In this document: one piece after another, positions 25,201 through 39,500 of the stretch
How the letters are laid out: the number at the start of each line of letters is the position of its first letter
Position numbering within the stretch: position 1 is the first letter of the stretch
Origin: Diploptera punctata
Taxonomy: Eukaryota > Arthropoda > Insecta > Blattodea > Blaberidae
Assembly (NCBI GenBank): GCA_030220185.1
Contig: JASPKZ010009863.1
Coordinates: 38,326-102,325, forward strand
DNA: 64,000 nucleotides
Direction: 5' to 3'
Notes under the pieces: generated by a model
Seen by the model: only the letters and a program-made list of their open reading frames with translations
Databases searched by the model: none
What the model was told of the DNA's origin: nothing
Position numbers and translations under genes: made by a program

Positions 25201-28200
25201 ATCATAGTTAATGTTATTCTCCTACCTCATTCTTGATTTACCAACTCGGCGTTTTCCCTCTGGCTTTCCTACAAGAAGCTTCCATGCAAGTCTTTCATTC
25301 CCCATACATGCAACATGTCCTGCCCATCGCAGTCTATGAGACGTAACTGTTCTTATTATATCTGGCTTCCTATAAAGACCATATAGTTCATTGTTATGTA
25401 GTCTTCTCCATTCACCTATCTGTTTATCCCTCTTTGGTCCAAAAATCTTCCTAAGTACTTTATTCTCAAATACTTGTAATCTCCTTTCCTCCCTTAAAGT
25501 AAGAGTCCATGTTTCGCACCCATATAATATAACTGGTAGAATAATAGTCTTACATATTTTCAGTTTAACATTTTTGAAAGGAGTTGGGACATTAAAAGTC
25601 TCTGTAATGCATAATAGCACGCATTTCCAGAATTGAGCCTATGTTTAATTTCTTTGTGCATCTCATTCCTATTTGTGATTAGGGCCTATTGTTCCTAGGT
25701 ATTTGAATTCAGCCACTTCCTCAAAATTTCCCTCATTTGTCATTAGCTGTCCATTTCCATTATATAATATATTTCTACGTGACCATATATTTACTTTTAT
25801 TGATATTTACTTCCAGAGGTCACGTATCACAGTTTATAAGCTACAACTCAATTTTCGAGAATATGTCAGTTACCATGTTTTACAGCTGAGCCCTTCACAT
25901 ATGCTTCCCCACAGCTATAATTTAGTGTTATTATTCATTAATAATTATGAATTGAATGGCATAAATATTGAATGAAAGGATTATAAGTAAAAATAATATA
26001 TTTTAGAGATATTATGTGGATCAAGTAAAAAAAAGTGGAATAAGGAAATGGTATATGTATAATTGTAGGCTTTCCTTCCGGTATCTTGATCCCTGTTTGG
26101 TTCATCTTCCGGGCTTAATGGCTGTGGTCTCTGGTTTCCTTGAAACTCAATGTTTCATCCACTGCTGCGGTAGACCTCATCAGGAGATAATGCATGCTCT
26201 CTGTGAACCCCCCAACAGTTGGCTGTAGTCTGGCTAACAACATTGAGTTTCAAGAAAACCAGACCACGGCCATTAAGCCTGGAAGACAAACCAAACAGGG
26301 AAATGGTATATGCTATGTTGCAACAAGAGTCGCTCTCTCTATCGGTAATAGCAGACACCTGCCATCGGTTATTACACTAATGATGTAGTTCATCTGACTT
26401 CCGATTGTAGGCACCTGAATACAGTAATGCTGAGTTGTGTTGGTAACATTTTTGTTGTATACTGTTGCCAACGTCTGCGTATTGTGCTCAGGTCTGCAGA
26501 TGACTACAACACTTTCTCTCATTGTGTGTTAGGCTCTCACAGTGTGTGTTAGGCACTCTCATCATGGACGGTAGTCCTTAGTAAGTAGTTGTATAGAGAT
26601 TCGTGGGAGGTGGATTTCCCCCAGCTTACAACTGGCTATTGATGAATTCTCCATCTTTACTTTTGGTTGATCGTCATCGAAGGTGATAATTGAACTTTGT
26701 GAGTTTTGGATTTCCTCAAACTTACAAGGTTATTGAGGGCCACGTGCTGCCTGTTCCGAAGTTAATACACTTCGAGACCCCTCTAGTCCTAGGAACGGAC
26801 TTTGATTCAAACATTTGGTCCTGCTTTAATTGTATCTACGTAGTAAGTTAGCAAAAAATAAACTTGATTCTCACCGATTACATGTGTTGTAATAACTAAA
26901 TTTACCTTTATAAAAAGCCAGCACCCCAGAGGAATATTAGGAAAAGGATTCAAAATTAGACCGTGTTGGCACACAACATGCTATTTGTCCATAAGTTTCT
27001 CATTATCAGGGCAAACAATCCTACACAGTGATTCTGTAAGAGTGTGCAAATATTAAACAGGACATGGGAAACACTCCACTGGACAATTTGAGGTAAGGAA
27101 CCTAGGGTCCAAGAAGCCAGCTTAAAAAGGTATGGAGGTATAGACACATGTGAAAACTTCTCTGCAGTCTTTCTGATTTGCGATTTGCCAGCTCACGAAA
27201 CTCTCTTCATAATACGAAGCGAGACCTGACTTGCTGCTGCCCACAAAATTTAAAAGCCAGACCAACATTGCATCACAATATCTTTTATTAACCCTTTGTA
27301 TGCCATGCTCGGCATGCGCCGATGAAAGTGTGTATGCAGCGGTATGCCACGCCTGGCAAGCTCCGGTTTTCAATCTTATTATTTTAAATATTTTTCCCTA
27401 AAGTTTTTACTTGAATTTACCAAAATTATTTTTCGATCTGTGTTTGTACATCCTTTCTTAGCAATACTTCGCACATCCCTTACAGGATAACGGTACAGGC
27501 TGGTCGTAAAAGGATTTTCTAAAGGAGGGTGTACATTCATGTTCAAGGTCTTTTTTTGGCTATGGAATACTGCAATTTCAAGATTTTCTCTTTATTTATT
27601 TTATTTTTTAGTTGAAAAGATACCTGACCAAGGGGTGGATCGTGCGGTGAAACACAGCGATTCATGTCTCGAAGTTGATGAAAATACAATACGCGAGTTT
27701 ATTGTGTCAGTTTTATCAGAAGATGAGAGTGACAGTAACAGTTCATCAAATGGTTATTCGTTTGACGAATGTGATATTACTCCTGTTTCTAAGAGAATAT
27801 TATTACAATCTAAGCCTGTAAATAGTAAAGCAAGTGATGTAGACCTAAATGAATATGGTGTGAGTGACAGTGTTGGGCGTGTCACGCCAGGCGAATCACG
27901 TGGCATAGAACAGATGTTTGACTGGAATTGATTCAAACCCAGGACCATAAAAAATGTTCAACAATATTCAATATTATAAGTGTTTAGTGATAATGCCATC
28001 AAAATTATTCAATAGGATAAATGTTTTAGTGATACTGATAACAAATTTCAATGAAGACACCATGCTGAATTCGAACCTGGGATCTTTACAAGTGGAAGCA
28101 ATACCGTCTAACCTTCAAATAAATGTATAATAGTGAGCTTAAATTCAACTTAGCATGGTATGTAGACAGTAAATTATACTTTATGTAGCTTTATATTATA

Positions 28201-31200
28201 TAGTATGGCATATTATTTTATATTTAAAAACCTGGCACCACAGCCCAGCTGGCAAAATGGAAATTCGGCTGTCAAAAGGTTAATAAATGTGTTAATTTTT
28301 GTCTCATATAATTTATTTGTTAAGATAAATGAATGTTGACAGGACTGGATGACAACTGTCTTGATGCTGTGTTGGGTGATGGAATACAGGGGCAGACGTT
28401 GCAAGAAAATATTTGTTTTCAAGAACTAAGCTCACAGAGCGACTTGAGAAAAGCTGTGGAAAATGAGAAGTTCACTGTAAGTTCAACATATTTAACAAAG
28501 CTTGTCACTCAACAGCATTCTGATTATCCCTAAGAGTATGGCCAATCCATGTCCTCCTTTTTATTTGGATACTAATGGATTGTTTGATTCCATAGATTTT
28601 TTCCCATTCTAAAAATGTCTGGATAAAGATTTAAATAACTACCATGAAACAAATGTAGTGCTTCAACTACTTGTTTAGATTTAGATTCAAAGCAGAGAAA
28701 TTATAAACAAAGAAATTCATTTTGTATAAGTGAGTCAGAAATTACTTTTTACATCTCACCTCATTAATTATTGTGACTTACTCTATTATTGTGACTTACT
28801 CTATTATTGTGACTTACTCTATTATTGTGACTTACTCTATTATTGTGACTTACTCTATTATTGTGACTTACTCTATTATTGTGACTTACTCTATTGTTGT
28901 GACTTACTCTATTGTTGTGACTTACTCTATTGTTGTGACACTCTATAATTGTGACTTACTCTATTATTGTGACTTACTCTATTATTGTGACTTACTCTAT
29001 CGTTGTGACTTACTCTATTGTTGTGACTTACTCTATTGTTGTGGCTCACTCTATTATTTTTGACTTACTCTATTGTTGTGACTTACTCTATTGTTGTGAC
29101 TTACTCTATTGTTGTGACTTACTCTATTGTTGTGACTTATTCTATTATTGTGACTTACTCTATTATTGTGACTTACTCTATTGTTGTGACTTACTCTATT
29201 GTTGTGACTTACTCTATTGTCGTGACTTACTCTATTGTCGTGACTTACTCTATTGTCATGACTTACTCTATTGTCATGACTTACTCTATTATTGTGACTT
29301 ACTCTATTATTGTGACTTACTCTATTATTGTGACTTACTCTATTATTGTGACTTAATCTATTATTGTGACTTACTCTATTATTGTGACTTACTCTATTAT
29401 TGTGACTTACTCTACTATTGTGACTTACTCTATTATTGTGACTTACTCTATTATTGTGACTTACTCTATTATTGTGACTTACTCTATTATTGTGACTTAC
29501 TCTATAATTGTGACTTACTCTATAATTGTGACTTACTCTATTGTTGTGACTTACTCTATTGTTGTAACTTACTCTATTGTTGTGACTTACTCTATTGTCG
29601 TTACTTACTCTATTGTCATGACATACTCTATTGTCATGACTTACTCTATTATCGTGACTTACTCTATTATTGTGACTTACTCTATTATTGTGACTTACTC
29701 TATTATTGTGACTTACTCTATTATTGTGACTTGCTCTATTATTGCGACTTGCTCTATTATTGTGACTTACTCTATTGTTGTGACTTACTCTATTGTTGTG
29801 ACTTACTCTATTGTCATGACTTACTCTATTGTCATGACTTACTCTATTGTCATGACTTACTCTATTATCGTGACTTACTCTATTATCGTGACTTACTCTA
29901 TTATTGTGACTTACTCTATTATTGTAGCTTACTCTATTATTGTGACTTACTCTATTATTGTGACTTACTCTATTATTGTGACTTACTCTATTATTGTGAC
30001 TTACTCTATTATTGTGACTTACTCTATAATTGTGACTTACTCTATAGTTGTGACTTACTCTATTGTTGTGACTTACTCTATTGTTGTGACTTACTCTATT
30101 ATTGTGACGTACTCCAACCTATTTTGGTTGTGACCTTACTCTATTGTTGTGACTTACTCTATTGTTGTTTGACTTACTCTATTGTCGTGACTTCACTCTA
30201 TTGTCATGACTTACTCTATTGTCATGACTTTACTCTATTATTGTGACTTACTACTCTAGTATTGTGACTTACCTCTATTATTGTGACACTACTCTATTAT
30301 TGTGACTTTTTGTCTCTATTGTTGTGACTTACTCTATTGTTGTGACAACACGTCATTACACTGTGACTCTACTCTATTTTTTTGAACACGTACTCTATTG
30401 TTGTGACTTACTCTATTGTTGTGGACTTACTCTATTGTTGTGACACTATTATTGTGACTTACTCTATTATTGTGACTTTACTCGATCTCTTGTGACTAAC
30501 TCTATTATTGTGACTTACTCTATTGTTGTGACTTACTCCTTATTTTTTGTTGGTGGACCTCTACTCTATTGTCGTGACTTACTCTATTGTCGTGACTTAC
30601 TCTATTGTCGTGTCTTACTCTATTATTGTGACTTACTCTATTATTGTGACTTACTCTATTATTGTGACTTACTCTATAATTGTGACTTACTCTATTGTTG
30701 TGACTTACTCTATTGTTGTGACTTACTCTATTATCGTGACTTACTCTATTATTGTGACTTACTCTATTATTGTGACTTACTCTATAATTGTGACTTACTC
30801 TATAATTGTGACTTACTCTATTATTGTGACTTACTCTTAACTGACATGAATAATAGATTTGGACAAAGACTGCAATGCTTGTGCATGATACATATTCAAC
30901 CTTCGTAAATCAGACCACGTAACTTCAGTATTTGAAATGTTGTCTTGGCTCCAATTGTAAGACGGGTAAAAGATACATTGCCTCTGCTTCTTATACAACA
31001 CTTTGGCCACCTCATCACCCCTTTATATTTCTACTCGCTTTAATTCGCTATCCTCCCACCATAACCTAAACACACGATCGAGAGAAAATTTTACTCTAGC
31101 TATTCCTCTACATCGAACATCTCACTATTCCTCATCCTTCCTTGTTTCAGCCACCCGACTCTGGAATTCCCTCCCCTCGTATATCAAGGACTGCCTGACT

Positions 31201-31340
31201 CAAAAACAGTTTAAAAAGAAACTCACTTCACATTTCCTTAGACAATATGATATATAACCCTGTTACATGTACACTTTTATTGTTTCTTTATATTTTAAAC
31301 TTTCTTTACCAAGCCATTTACTTAATTATAGGTTATTATT

Positions 31341-31408
<68 letters not shown>

Positions 31409-34400
31409 TACTATTACTAGTTTTCTTTCTTACCCTTGTCAACTTTATATTGTGTAGCCTATATCTATTATGTATCAATCATAATTCTTATTGTATGTAT
31501 AATTTAACCTGGTGAAGTGGAAGGGAAGACCTTATGGTCTTAACTCCATCTGGAAAAATAAATAAATAAATAAAAATTAAACTACGTGATTTTCACAGGA
31601 TTAGTTTCTGAAGCCATTGCTTTTATCCCTAGCAAATTCTCCAACTGTTGAACTTCTGCTATGACTAACAACTTTTAAACTGCCATCTGGTGTCAATTTG
31701 ATAAAATTTCAGATTAAATAATGCTCGGCGGGAACTTTAAAATTCATGGCTCTATACTTGCGTAGTTTCCCTGAAAACAGATGTAACTCATGATTCATGG
31801 CTTGACTAACTCCATCAGCCATTTTGTAGCTTGAATGTCAACTTTTGAGAATAAACAAAATAGTTCTGGAAGAGAGCAGGGATGAGTTTACATGCACCAT
31901 GCCATGATATTCTCCGGATATAACACTAATCCACTGAAAATTCAGCATTCAAATTTTTGTGGGTTAGATCTCATTTTTCGGCTACTATTCATTAGTTCTT
32001 CTGGTATATCTTTTATAAGATTCATGATGTGTTCTGTTGAGGTATTAATCAAAATTAAAATGTAAAATTATGGAATATTCACCTGAAAGGTCCGTCTCCT
32101 CAACTTAATTGGTTATTTAACTGTAGCGCTTTCGGGACTTGTCCCATCATCCCGAGGAGATGGACCTTTCAGGTGAATATTCCATAAATTTATATTTTAA
32201 TTTTGGTATATCTTTACCAAAATTGTTAATTCCAAAGGCTTCTAAAAAAGTTTCTTTTTCCAATTTTGTGATTCTCTATCAAACTTACTTACTTGCTTAC
32301 TTACTCACAGGCACTATTGAACCCGTAGGTTCATGGCCGCGCGGACATAAGCTCTCCATACATCCCTATCCTGAGCTAATGCTTTCCAATCATTCCCTGT
32401 ATAATCTACTTCCCTCAAATCATAGTTAATGTTATTGTCCCACCTCATTCTTGGTCTACCAACTGGGCATTTTCGCTCTGGTTTTCCTACAAGAAGCTTC
32501 CATACATGTATTTCATTCCCCATATGTGCCACATGTCCTGCCCATCGCAGTCTATGAGACTTAACTGTTCTTATTATATCTGGCATCCTATAAAGACTGT
32601 GTAGTTCATTGTTATTCAGTCTTCTCCATTCACCTGTCTGTACATTTCTCTTTGGTCCAAAAATTTTCCTAAGAACTTTATTCTCAAATACTCGTAACCT
32701 CCTTTCCTCCCTTAAAGTAAGAGTCCATGTTTTGCATCCATGTAATATAACTGGTAGAATAATAGTTTTATATATTTTCAGTTTAGCAATTTTTTGAAAG
32801 GAGTTGGGACATCAAAAGTCTCTGTAATGCATAATAGCATGCATTTCCAGAATTGAGCCTATGTTAAATTTCTTTGTGTATCTCATTCTTATTTGTGATT
32901 ATTGTTCTCTCTTGCAAACTATGAGCTGCAATAGGCAATTTTACAGTTTTTTACATCTGTAAAGTGTTCTTTTGTATGAGTGTCTAAATTCCTTTTGATT
33001 TTTCTTATAAATACTTTATTACATTCATTGCAACAAATTTGATAAATTCCAGATTTTTTATTATATGGGATATTAACTTTTTTATTGGTTATTAAAATAT
33101 TACCCAGGTAAATTAGTTTATTGGTGCTAATGTAATATTGAATTTGTTAAATATTGTTTCTTAATTTGTTGTATGTTTCAGGATGGTAAGTAATTTAAAA
33201 AGAAGTAAAAGTTTTTTTCTGACTCACTTACATAAATGATTAATTACCTCATAGTGTTAATATATTACAACAGGAAGTAACATTATGAGGTTGTTCTTAA
33301 TGAATGTGGTGACTCCAGAATCATCTCACCTCATAAATCATTGTGTTTTATGTGAACATGTTTTGATATGCCATCATCAGCTTGTCCAGACTGTTGAATT
33401 TTATGTTGTCTGTCCCATATAACCTCTCAACCTCACCTTCTCGTGGTGCAACCTGTTTTAACAAATGAGGCTCTGGGTACCAAGTCATGGCGGTATAACC
33501 ATTCCAACTAATACTGAGTAAATGCAGTATTGAAGCAGGTTCAGATGCTTAAAGATGGCAACCCCATCGCTGGACCTAACACCTCCTTGCTAGCAACTAG
33601 TTGGTGGGACATTCTATTGCTTTCAAGCCTGATAAAAGGAAAAGCCAGACGGATCACCCCTAATACTGGAATACATCTCCAGATGTCAGCTAAACTGGAA
33701 GGAACATGTCTCAAGAATGGCTAGATCCAGGATCCCCAAGGCAATAATGAACTACTGTCCAAATGGGAAATGGTCACTTGGTCGACCTATGAAAAGAGGG
33801 CACGAAAACCACTTTCTCAGGCCGTAACAGTTTCTCTAGGACTAATATCTGGCAGGATGATGATGATGATGTTGTCAACCCCCACTCCATCATTTTGGTT
33901 GACTGAAGAACTTGCTAATCAAATCATTTTCCCCGGGGTTGACATCTGGGGTCGGCAATATACAATTCATGATAAAATCAAACGTATCCTACCTCTCCTC
34001 ATATAAATCTTCTAAGTAGATCGCAATTTCGAGACCATAATGGTCTCATCATCAGTACAAACTTGGCGACTGATGTTATGTCGATCGGAATAAACACTTC
34101 TTCTTCCCTCTGTTGGTGGACTGATAAACCTCTGGATCAGGTCAGGTTTTGCAGGTATTCGAAGTTCATAAGTTTTCCTTTGTTTTTCTGAATACGGACT
34201 TTTTATCCCAAACCTTGAGTTTCTTTTTTAAGTTATGTAGGTAGGAAATAACACTATGAGGTTTATTTTAATATTGTTTAGTTGTTTCTTGACTCACCTC
34301 ATACTTCTTAACTCCCACGCAGACTCGAGTTTCTTCACTTCATGAGAATGTCACAAATGAAGTGAAGAAACTCGAGTCTGCATGGGAGTTAAGAAGTATG

Positions 34401-36068
34401 AGGTGAGTCAAGAAACAAACTAAACTTGAGTTCCTTTTGTTTGTCTATTTGTTTAATTAGACTGGCTTTTGATTCAGTTTAATGTTTTTTGGACCAAGCA
34501 TGGTAGCTACTGCTGACTTTTCCACTTCTCCATTTTTGACGTTTCTAAGATGTTCTTTCAGCCTTGTTTTCAAATTTCTTTCTGTTTTTCCAATATAAAT
34601 TTTGTCACAATCCCTGCACTTGATCTGATAAATTCCAGATTTGTTTTCTTCTTCAATTCTTTCAGTTTTATTGGCTTTAATTATCCTATTAAGGCTGTAT
34701 TCGTTCTTCGGTGCCACTCTTATATTAAACATTTTGAAAATTCTTTGAAACTTATGGTGTTTCAATCGATGGTAAGTGCATTTCTTGAATTTTATTTTTT
34801 CTGTTTCTTTTATAAGTATGCTTTCATACTACTACTTAGAAGATTTATATGAGGAGAGGTAGGAAATATTTGATTTTATCATAAATTAAACCTCATAGTG
34901 AAAAGTTAAATATACAATTCAACATTCGATGTTTTTATTATTAATTTCATACATCTCAATGATGGATAAATCATATTTGAAAGAAAAATTATACACTCAG
35001 ACCGGGACTTGAACCTGGGACCCTTGGTTCTCTAGACCAAGTGCTCTACCATCTGAGCTCCCTGAGCAAGTACCGATCTAAACGCAAATTTTTCTCTATG
35101 TATGTTGTAATTCCCGCCTACCAAATGCTATGAAGCCTTTGCTTCTATCTTTGCAAATGGCGGCTCCTTTATTAAGAAGACATATTTGAGAATTGTACAT
35201 TACATTTTAAATGCCAGTACGGCCTTTTTCAATGTTTTTACTATTAATTTCATACATCTCAATGATGGATAAATCATATTTGAAGAGAAAAATTATACAC
35301 TCAGACTGGGACTTGAACCCAGGACCCTTGCCATTTGCAAAGATAGAAGCAAAGGCTTCATAGCATTTGGTGAGCGGGAATTACAACGTATATAGAGAAA
35401 AATTTGCATTTAGATCGGTACTTGCTCAGGTAGCTCAGTTGGTAGAGCACTTGGACTTAGAGAACCAAGGATCCTAGGTTCAAGTCCCGATCTGAACATA
35501 TAATTTTTCTCTTCAAATATGATTTATACAATTCAACAGTTTGGATAAGCTGATGATGGTATTCATGGCATATCGAAACATGTTCAAATAGAACACAACA
35601 ATTTACCAGGTAAGATGACTCCAGATTTACCTTACTTCACATCATAAATGTTTTATGAAGAAGAAATGCATATTTCAGCTTTACCAAGTGGAGGACGTGC
35701 TGCAGGCATTGTTGGCAGATCACAGTCTGTTGGGTGAAAATGTCAAGAAGTACGTAAGGCAGCTTCGTGTGGACCTGAACCACAGACAGTCTGCTTGGAC
35801 ACGCCTGCAAGTAGAGAAGAACTTATATGTACTCACAGCCTTGTTGTTTGACTGGCTGGAACACCTTCGAGTGCCTATTCTTAGCAGAGATGATCTCAGT
35901 TACATTGTCATACTTGGCAGTCAGCCTGAAGTCTGTCTCAAGAAATTTGATATTGTAAGCAAAAAAAAATATTATTACTGTAATGATAAAAGTAATAATA
36001 ATTATAATAATAATAATAATAATGATAATATGATAATAATAATAATAATGATAATAATGATAATAATG

Positions 36069-36099
<31 letters not shown>

Positions 36100-36179
36100 T
36101 AATAATAATAATAATAATGATAATAATGATAATAATAATAATAATAATAATGATAATAATGTTAATAATGATAAAATTG

Positions 36180-36215
<36 letters not shown>

Positions 36216-36396
36216 GTATTGTATTGTAAGCCCATGTTTTCCCTTTACAAAGATTTTAGGCGCTCTCCCCCTACAGGGAAGAATTTGAACCATACTAATT
36301 TAGTTATGCTTGTTTTTGTATAGATGTCATTTTTGAGTGGTCCGTGGTCAGCATTCCATAATAATAGTAATAATAGTAATAATAATGATAATAATG

Positions 36397-36469
<73 letters not shown>

Positions 36470-36483
36470 TAATAATAATAATA

Positions 36484-36519
<36 letters not shown>

Positions 36520-39500
36520 TATAATAATTTTATTAATTTTTATTATTATTATACAACTTTCCTCATTAGAGGATTGCCTCAAGGACAAAGTGATACAGAC
36601 AATTAATTTTTGGATTTGATGACATAAATTTTGTAAATACATTTAAAAAATTCAAATTGTAGGCCTAATTGAAATATAGATACTATAAAGTAGAAATTTT
36701 GTAAACATGGTTTCTTAAAATTGAAATTGATCCTCTAATGGCAGTGATGGCAATTTTAGAAAGATACACCCTGTCCAAATCTAAGGAATTCCAAAATTTG
36801 GCTAAGAATCCTGGTATAGTACCTCATCCCCAATCATCAATCCTGTGACAGTTATACTATCTAGTTGGTATTTATCTTTGTAATAGTCAATTGTTGGCTC
36901 ATATATGGCTTTCTTTTCAGAGTCAACTACCTCAGGTTTCCAATGTTTACACATCATTCTTTTGCTTAAGTTTTACTTTCCTTCTCCACTCATCCCTAAC
37001 AAACCACTCCATGTCCTCCAGTCCTCTTCTTCTCATTCCAGTTTTTATTTCTTGCATCCATGAGTTTTGAGGTCTCCCTTTCTTTCTTCTTCCAGGTGGA
37101 CACCATTCCAATGTTTTTCTGGGTAAACTTTATTCTTGCATTCATCGTACATGCCCATACCAATTTAATCTTATATAATCTACTATTGAATATTAAATAT
37201 TCATTTTTTCTCGTAAGACATTATTTCTTTTTTTTCTAATTTTGAATAATAATAATAACAATAATAATGATGATGATGATGATGATGTTGATGTTGATGA
37301 TGATGATTACGATGATGATGATAGCTTTATTTTACTTGGCAGAGTTAAGTTAAGGCCTTATTATTGAATCTCCAAATATTTTGAAACCCTATTTCTCCAC
37401 AAAGGCATGTTAGGGTTGTAGCTTACTATAACAGTATTATACTATACATTGTAAAACAGAAATATTATCGTATGGTTTTGAATGAGTGTTATGAATTACA
37501 TAAATTGTCTATAAGTGTCTTAGAAAATACTACATATTGTTATGAATGTTTGTTATGAAGTTCATAAAATGTTTATAATAATTTTGGTTCTTAAAAATCA
37601 CTTCACACATTGAGACAGAAGCCTCATCATTTAAAAGTAAGTTTAACCAGAATCGTTGTCTTTCGAATATAGGACAATAAAATAAAACATGTTTTACAGA
37701 TTATATTGATTCTTGACATTTACAACTATGATCGCTGTCTGGGTTAATATTAAATCTCCTAAAATAACTTCCAAATTTTCCATGACCAGTCATAAATTGT
37801 GTTAAAATGAAATTTGGAATAAAATGCTTTGCCTTTAGCCTGTGGTGTACTGTAGGAAAGAAGAGCTCTTTAGTTAAAGCGCCATTTGTACTCCTTATCC
37901 AATGTTCCTTCCAATAAGTGATGATATAGTCCAACAGTTTCTTTTTAACATTGGATATTGGACACTTTGAAAATGAATAATGAAGCTCAGAAGATGCTGC
38001 GGATTTAGCTAATTGATCAGCACGTTCATTTCCCACAGTTCCCTGGTGTACTCGTATCCAAGACAGGCACAGGTGTTTTGTGTAATTTTTTATGTTATTC
38101 CTGATTTCTACAGAGTTTGGATTTAAATTAAATTTATCTGCGATTGATTGAAGTGCAGCCTGCGAGTCACTAAACATTTGTGCACTGCATTTATGTTGAA
38201 GATACCACTGTACTGCTTCTTTATGGCATATAATTCAGCTTGGAAAACAGAACAGGTGGGGGAAAGTTTGAATAATTTGAAGAAAACTTCACTGTCTTCA
38301 AGATAAACTACATAAACACATCCAACTTGAACTTCCTCTTCTCCTGCAGTAAATCTTGATCCATCCGTATAAATGGTACCGGTATAGGCGTGGGTATTTC
38401 CACAGGTTTGCATGTATATATTGTCATATTCTGTGGCAGGCCTTATCTACCACTCAATCAAAATTCAAATAATACTCTTACCTCTAAATTACATTAAACA
38501 AAATTATTACGTGGTGTTACGCCACGATCCTATCCTTTTATAACATTGAGTTTGAATGTTTTGAGTGACTATCTCAATATTCCTTTGCCTGGGCCCATAG
38601 AAGGCAAAGATTAATCCACCTTTCCTTTGTAAATTACTTAACATATAGTACTGAATGTTAAAAAGTATTATAATCGTGGAAGCTAGAAGGAAAAAGGGGA
38701 TTAATTTGGCTTGAGAAAGCTTTAGAATATATATTAACATGAAACATGACTAGCTATACAATCAGTAAACATACATTTACTAAAAGTTTTAATAAAAATC
38801 ATTAGGTTATTGAAATACAAATATTTCAACAACATTTTATCTTCTTGACCATTAACCTTTACACTGCTACGAACGGGTATATCCGTTGGCAAAGAAAATG
38901 CTTGCCGTGCTATGGGTGTGTATATCCATTCTCAACTCCAAACGCCTGCTAGTTATATAATACGTATTGCATTGCTTTCCAACTAAGCAGGCATATACTG
39001 CCATCTCTTAGGAACCTAAATAAACTTTTTCCATATTTCTCCCTGCATTGAGCAAGGAGGGTTTAAAGGCTGGACATATCTCAGCAGTGAAAAGGTTAAT
39101 AGATATGAATAAATTAACAAACTCGGTCATCAATAATTAAAAAAAGAACAATAATAGTAATAATAATATTCAAGCATACATACACTCACTCTCCAGTCCA
39201 GCCGAGGGCTAGGGTCCACAGTCCTGGTTGCCCTACCCTGGCTTACGGGACTGATGAAAACAAACAGCTCACTCAAGCTACAGTAAATCTGACCATGGCG
39301 ACACTTAAGGTGATGATGACCTTGATACTAACTTGCACAGCTTATTTGAGGCTTTTGATAAGGAGGGGAAGTTGCAGTCACATGCAGCACAGAAGGAAAT
39401 AAGGGGGAGGTACGTAGGAGAGAGGACAACGAAGACAGGAATTTGGCACTGTTCTATAACATCACTCTAGAGGGAAGACACGATGATGTAGTTGTTACGT

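Larger units (their letters stand above)
34925..35540. repeat. hairpin carrying tRNA-like sequences
   Basis: The arms start TTTTTATTATTAATTTCATA and CATCTCAATGATGGATAAAT (left, repeated at 35230) and end in the inverse. The left arm has a minus-strand tRNA-like sequence (34995-35067), the middle a truncated one (about 35295-35329) and the right arm a plus-strand one (35424-35497). The outer sequence joins PLE 3' tail sequence at 35540. Confidence 0.7.

Noticed and set aside
27612..27857. Extra PTPDC1-like exon from the acidic frame
   Set aside because: An acceptor (TTTTTTAG) and phase would fit, but the best donor (GTGAGT at 27860) gives the wrong phase. The segment lies inside a TTAA element and looks like a piggyBac N-terminus.
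28951..30246. 431-codon open frame (LLYYCD repeats)
   Set aside because: It is the 18-bp satellite read in frame. A multiple-of-three unit without stops stays open automatically.
28769..30838. CRISPR-like array
   Set aside because: No unique spacers; continuous 18-bp tandem repeat in a eukaryotic intron.
34995..35067. Genuine tRNA-Ser gene
   Set aside because: The sequence is part of a dispersed hairpin repeat, lacks the long variable arm of tRNA-Ser and has diverged copies nearby.
35655..36323. 222-codon frame including poly-I and poly-N
   Set aside because: Only 35679-35954 is an exon. The rest is intron with (AAT)n after a good GTAAGC donor.
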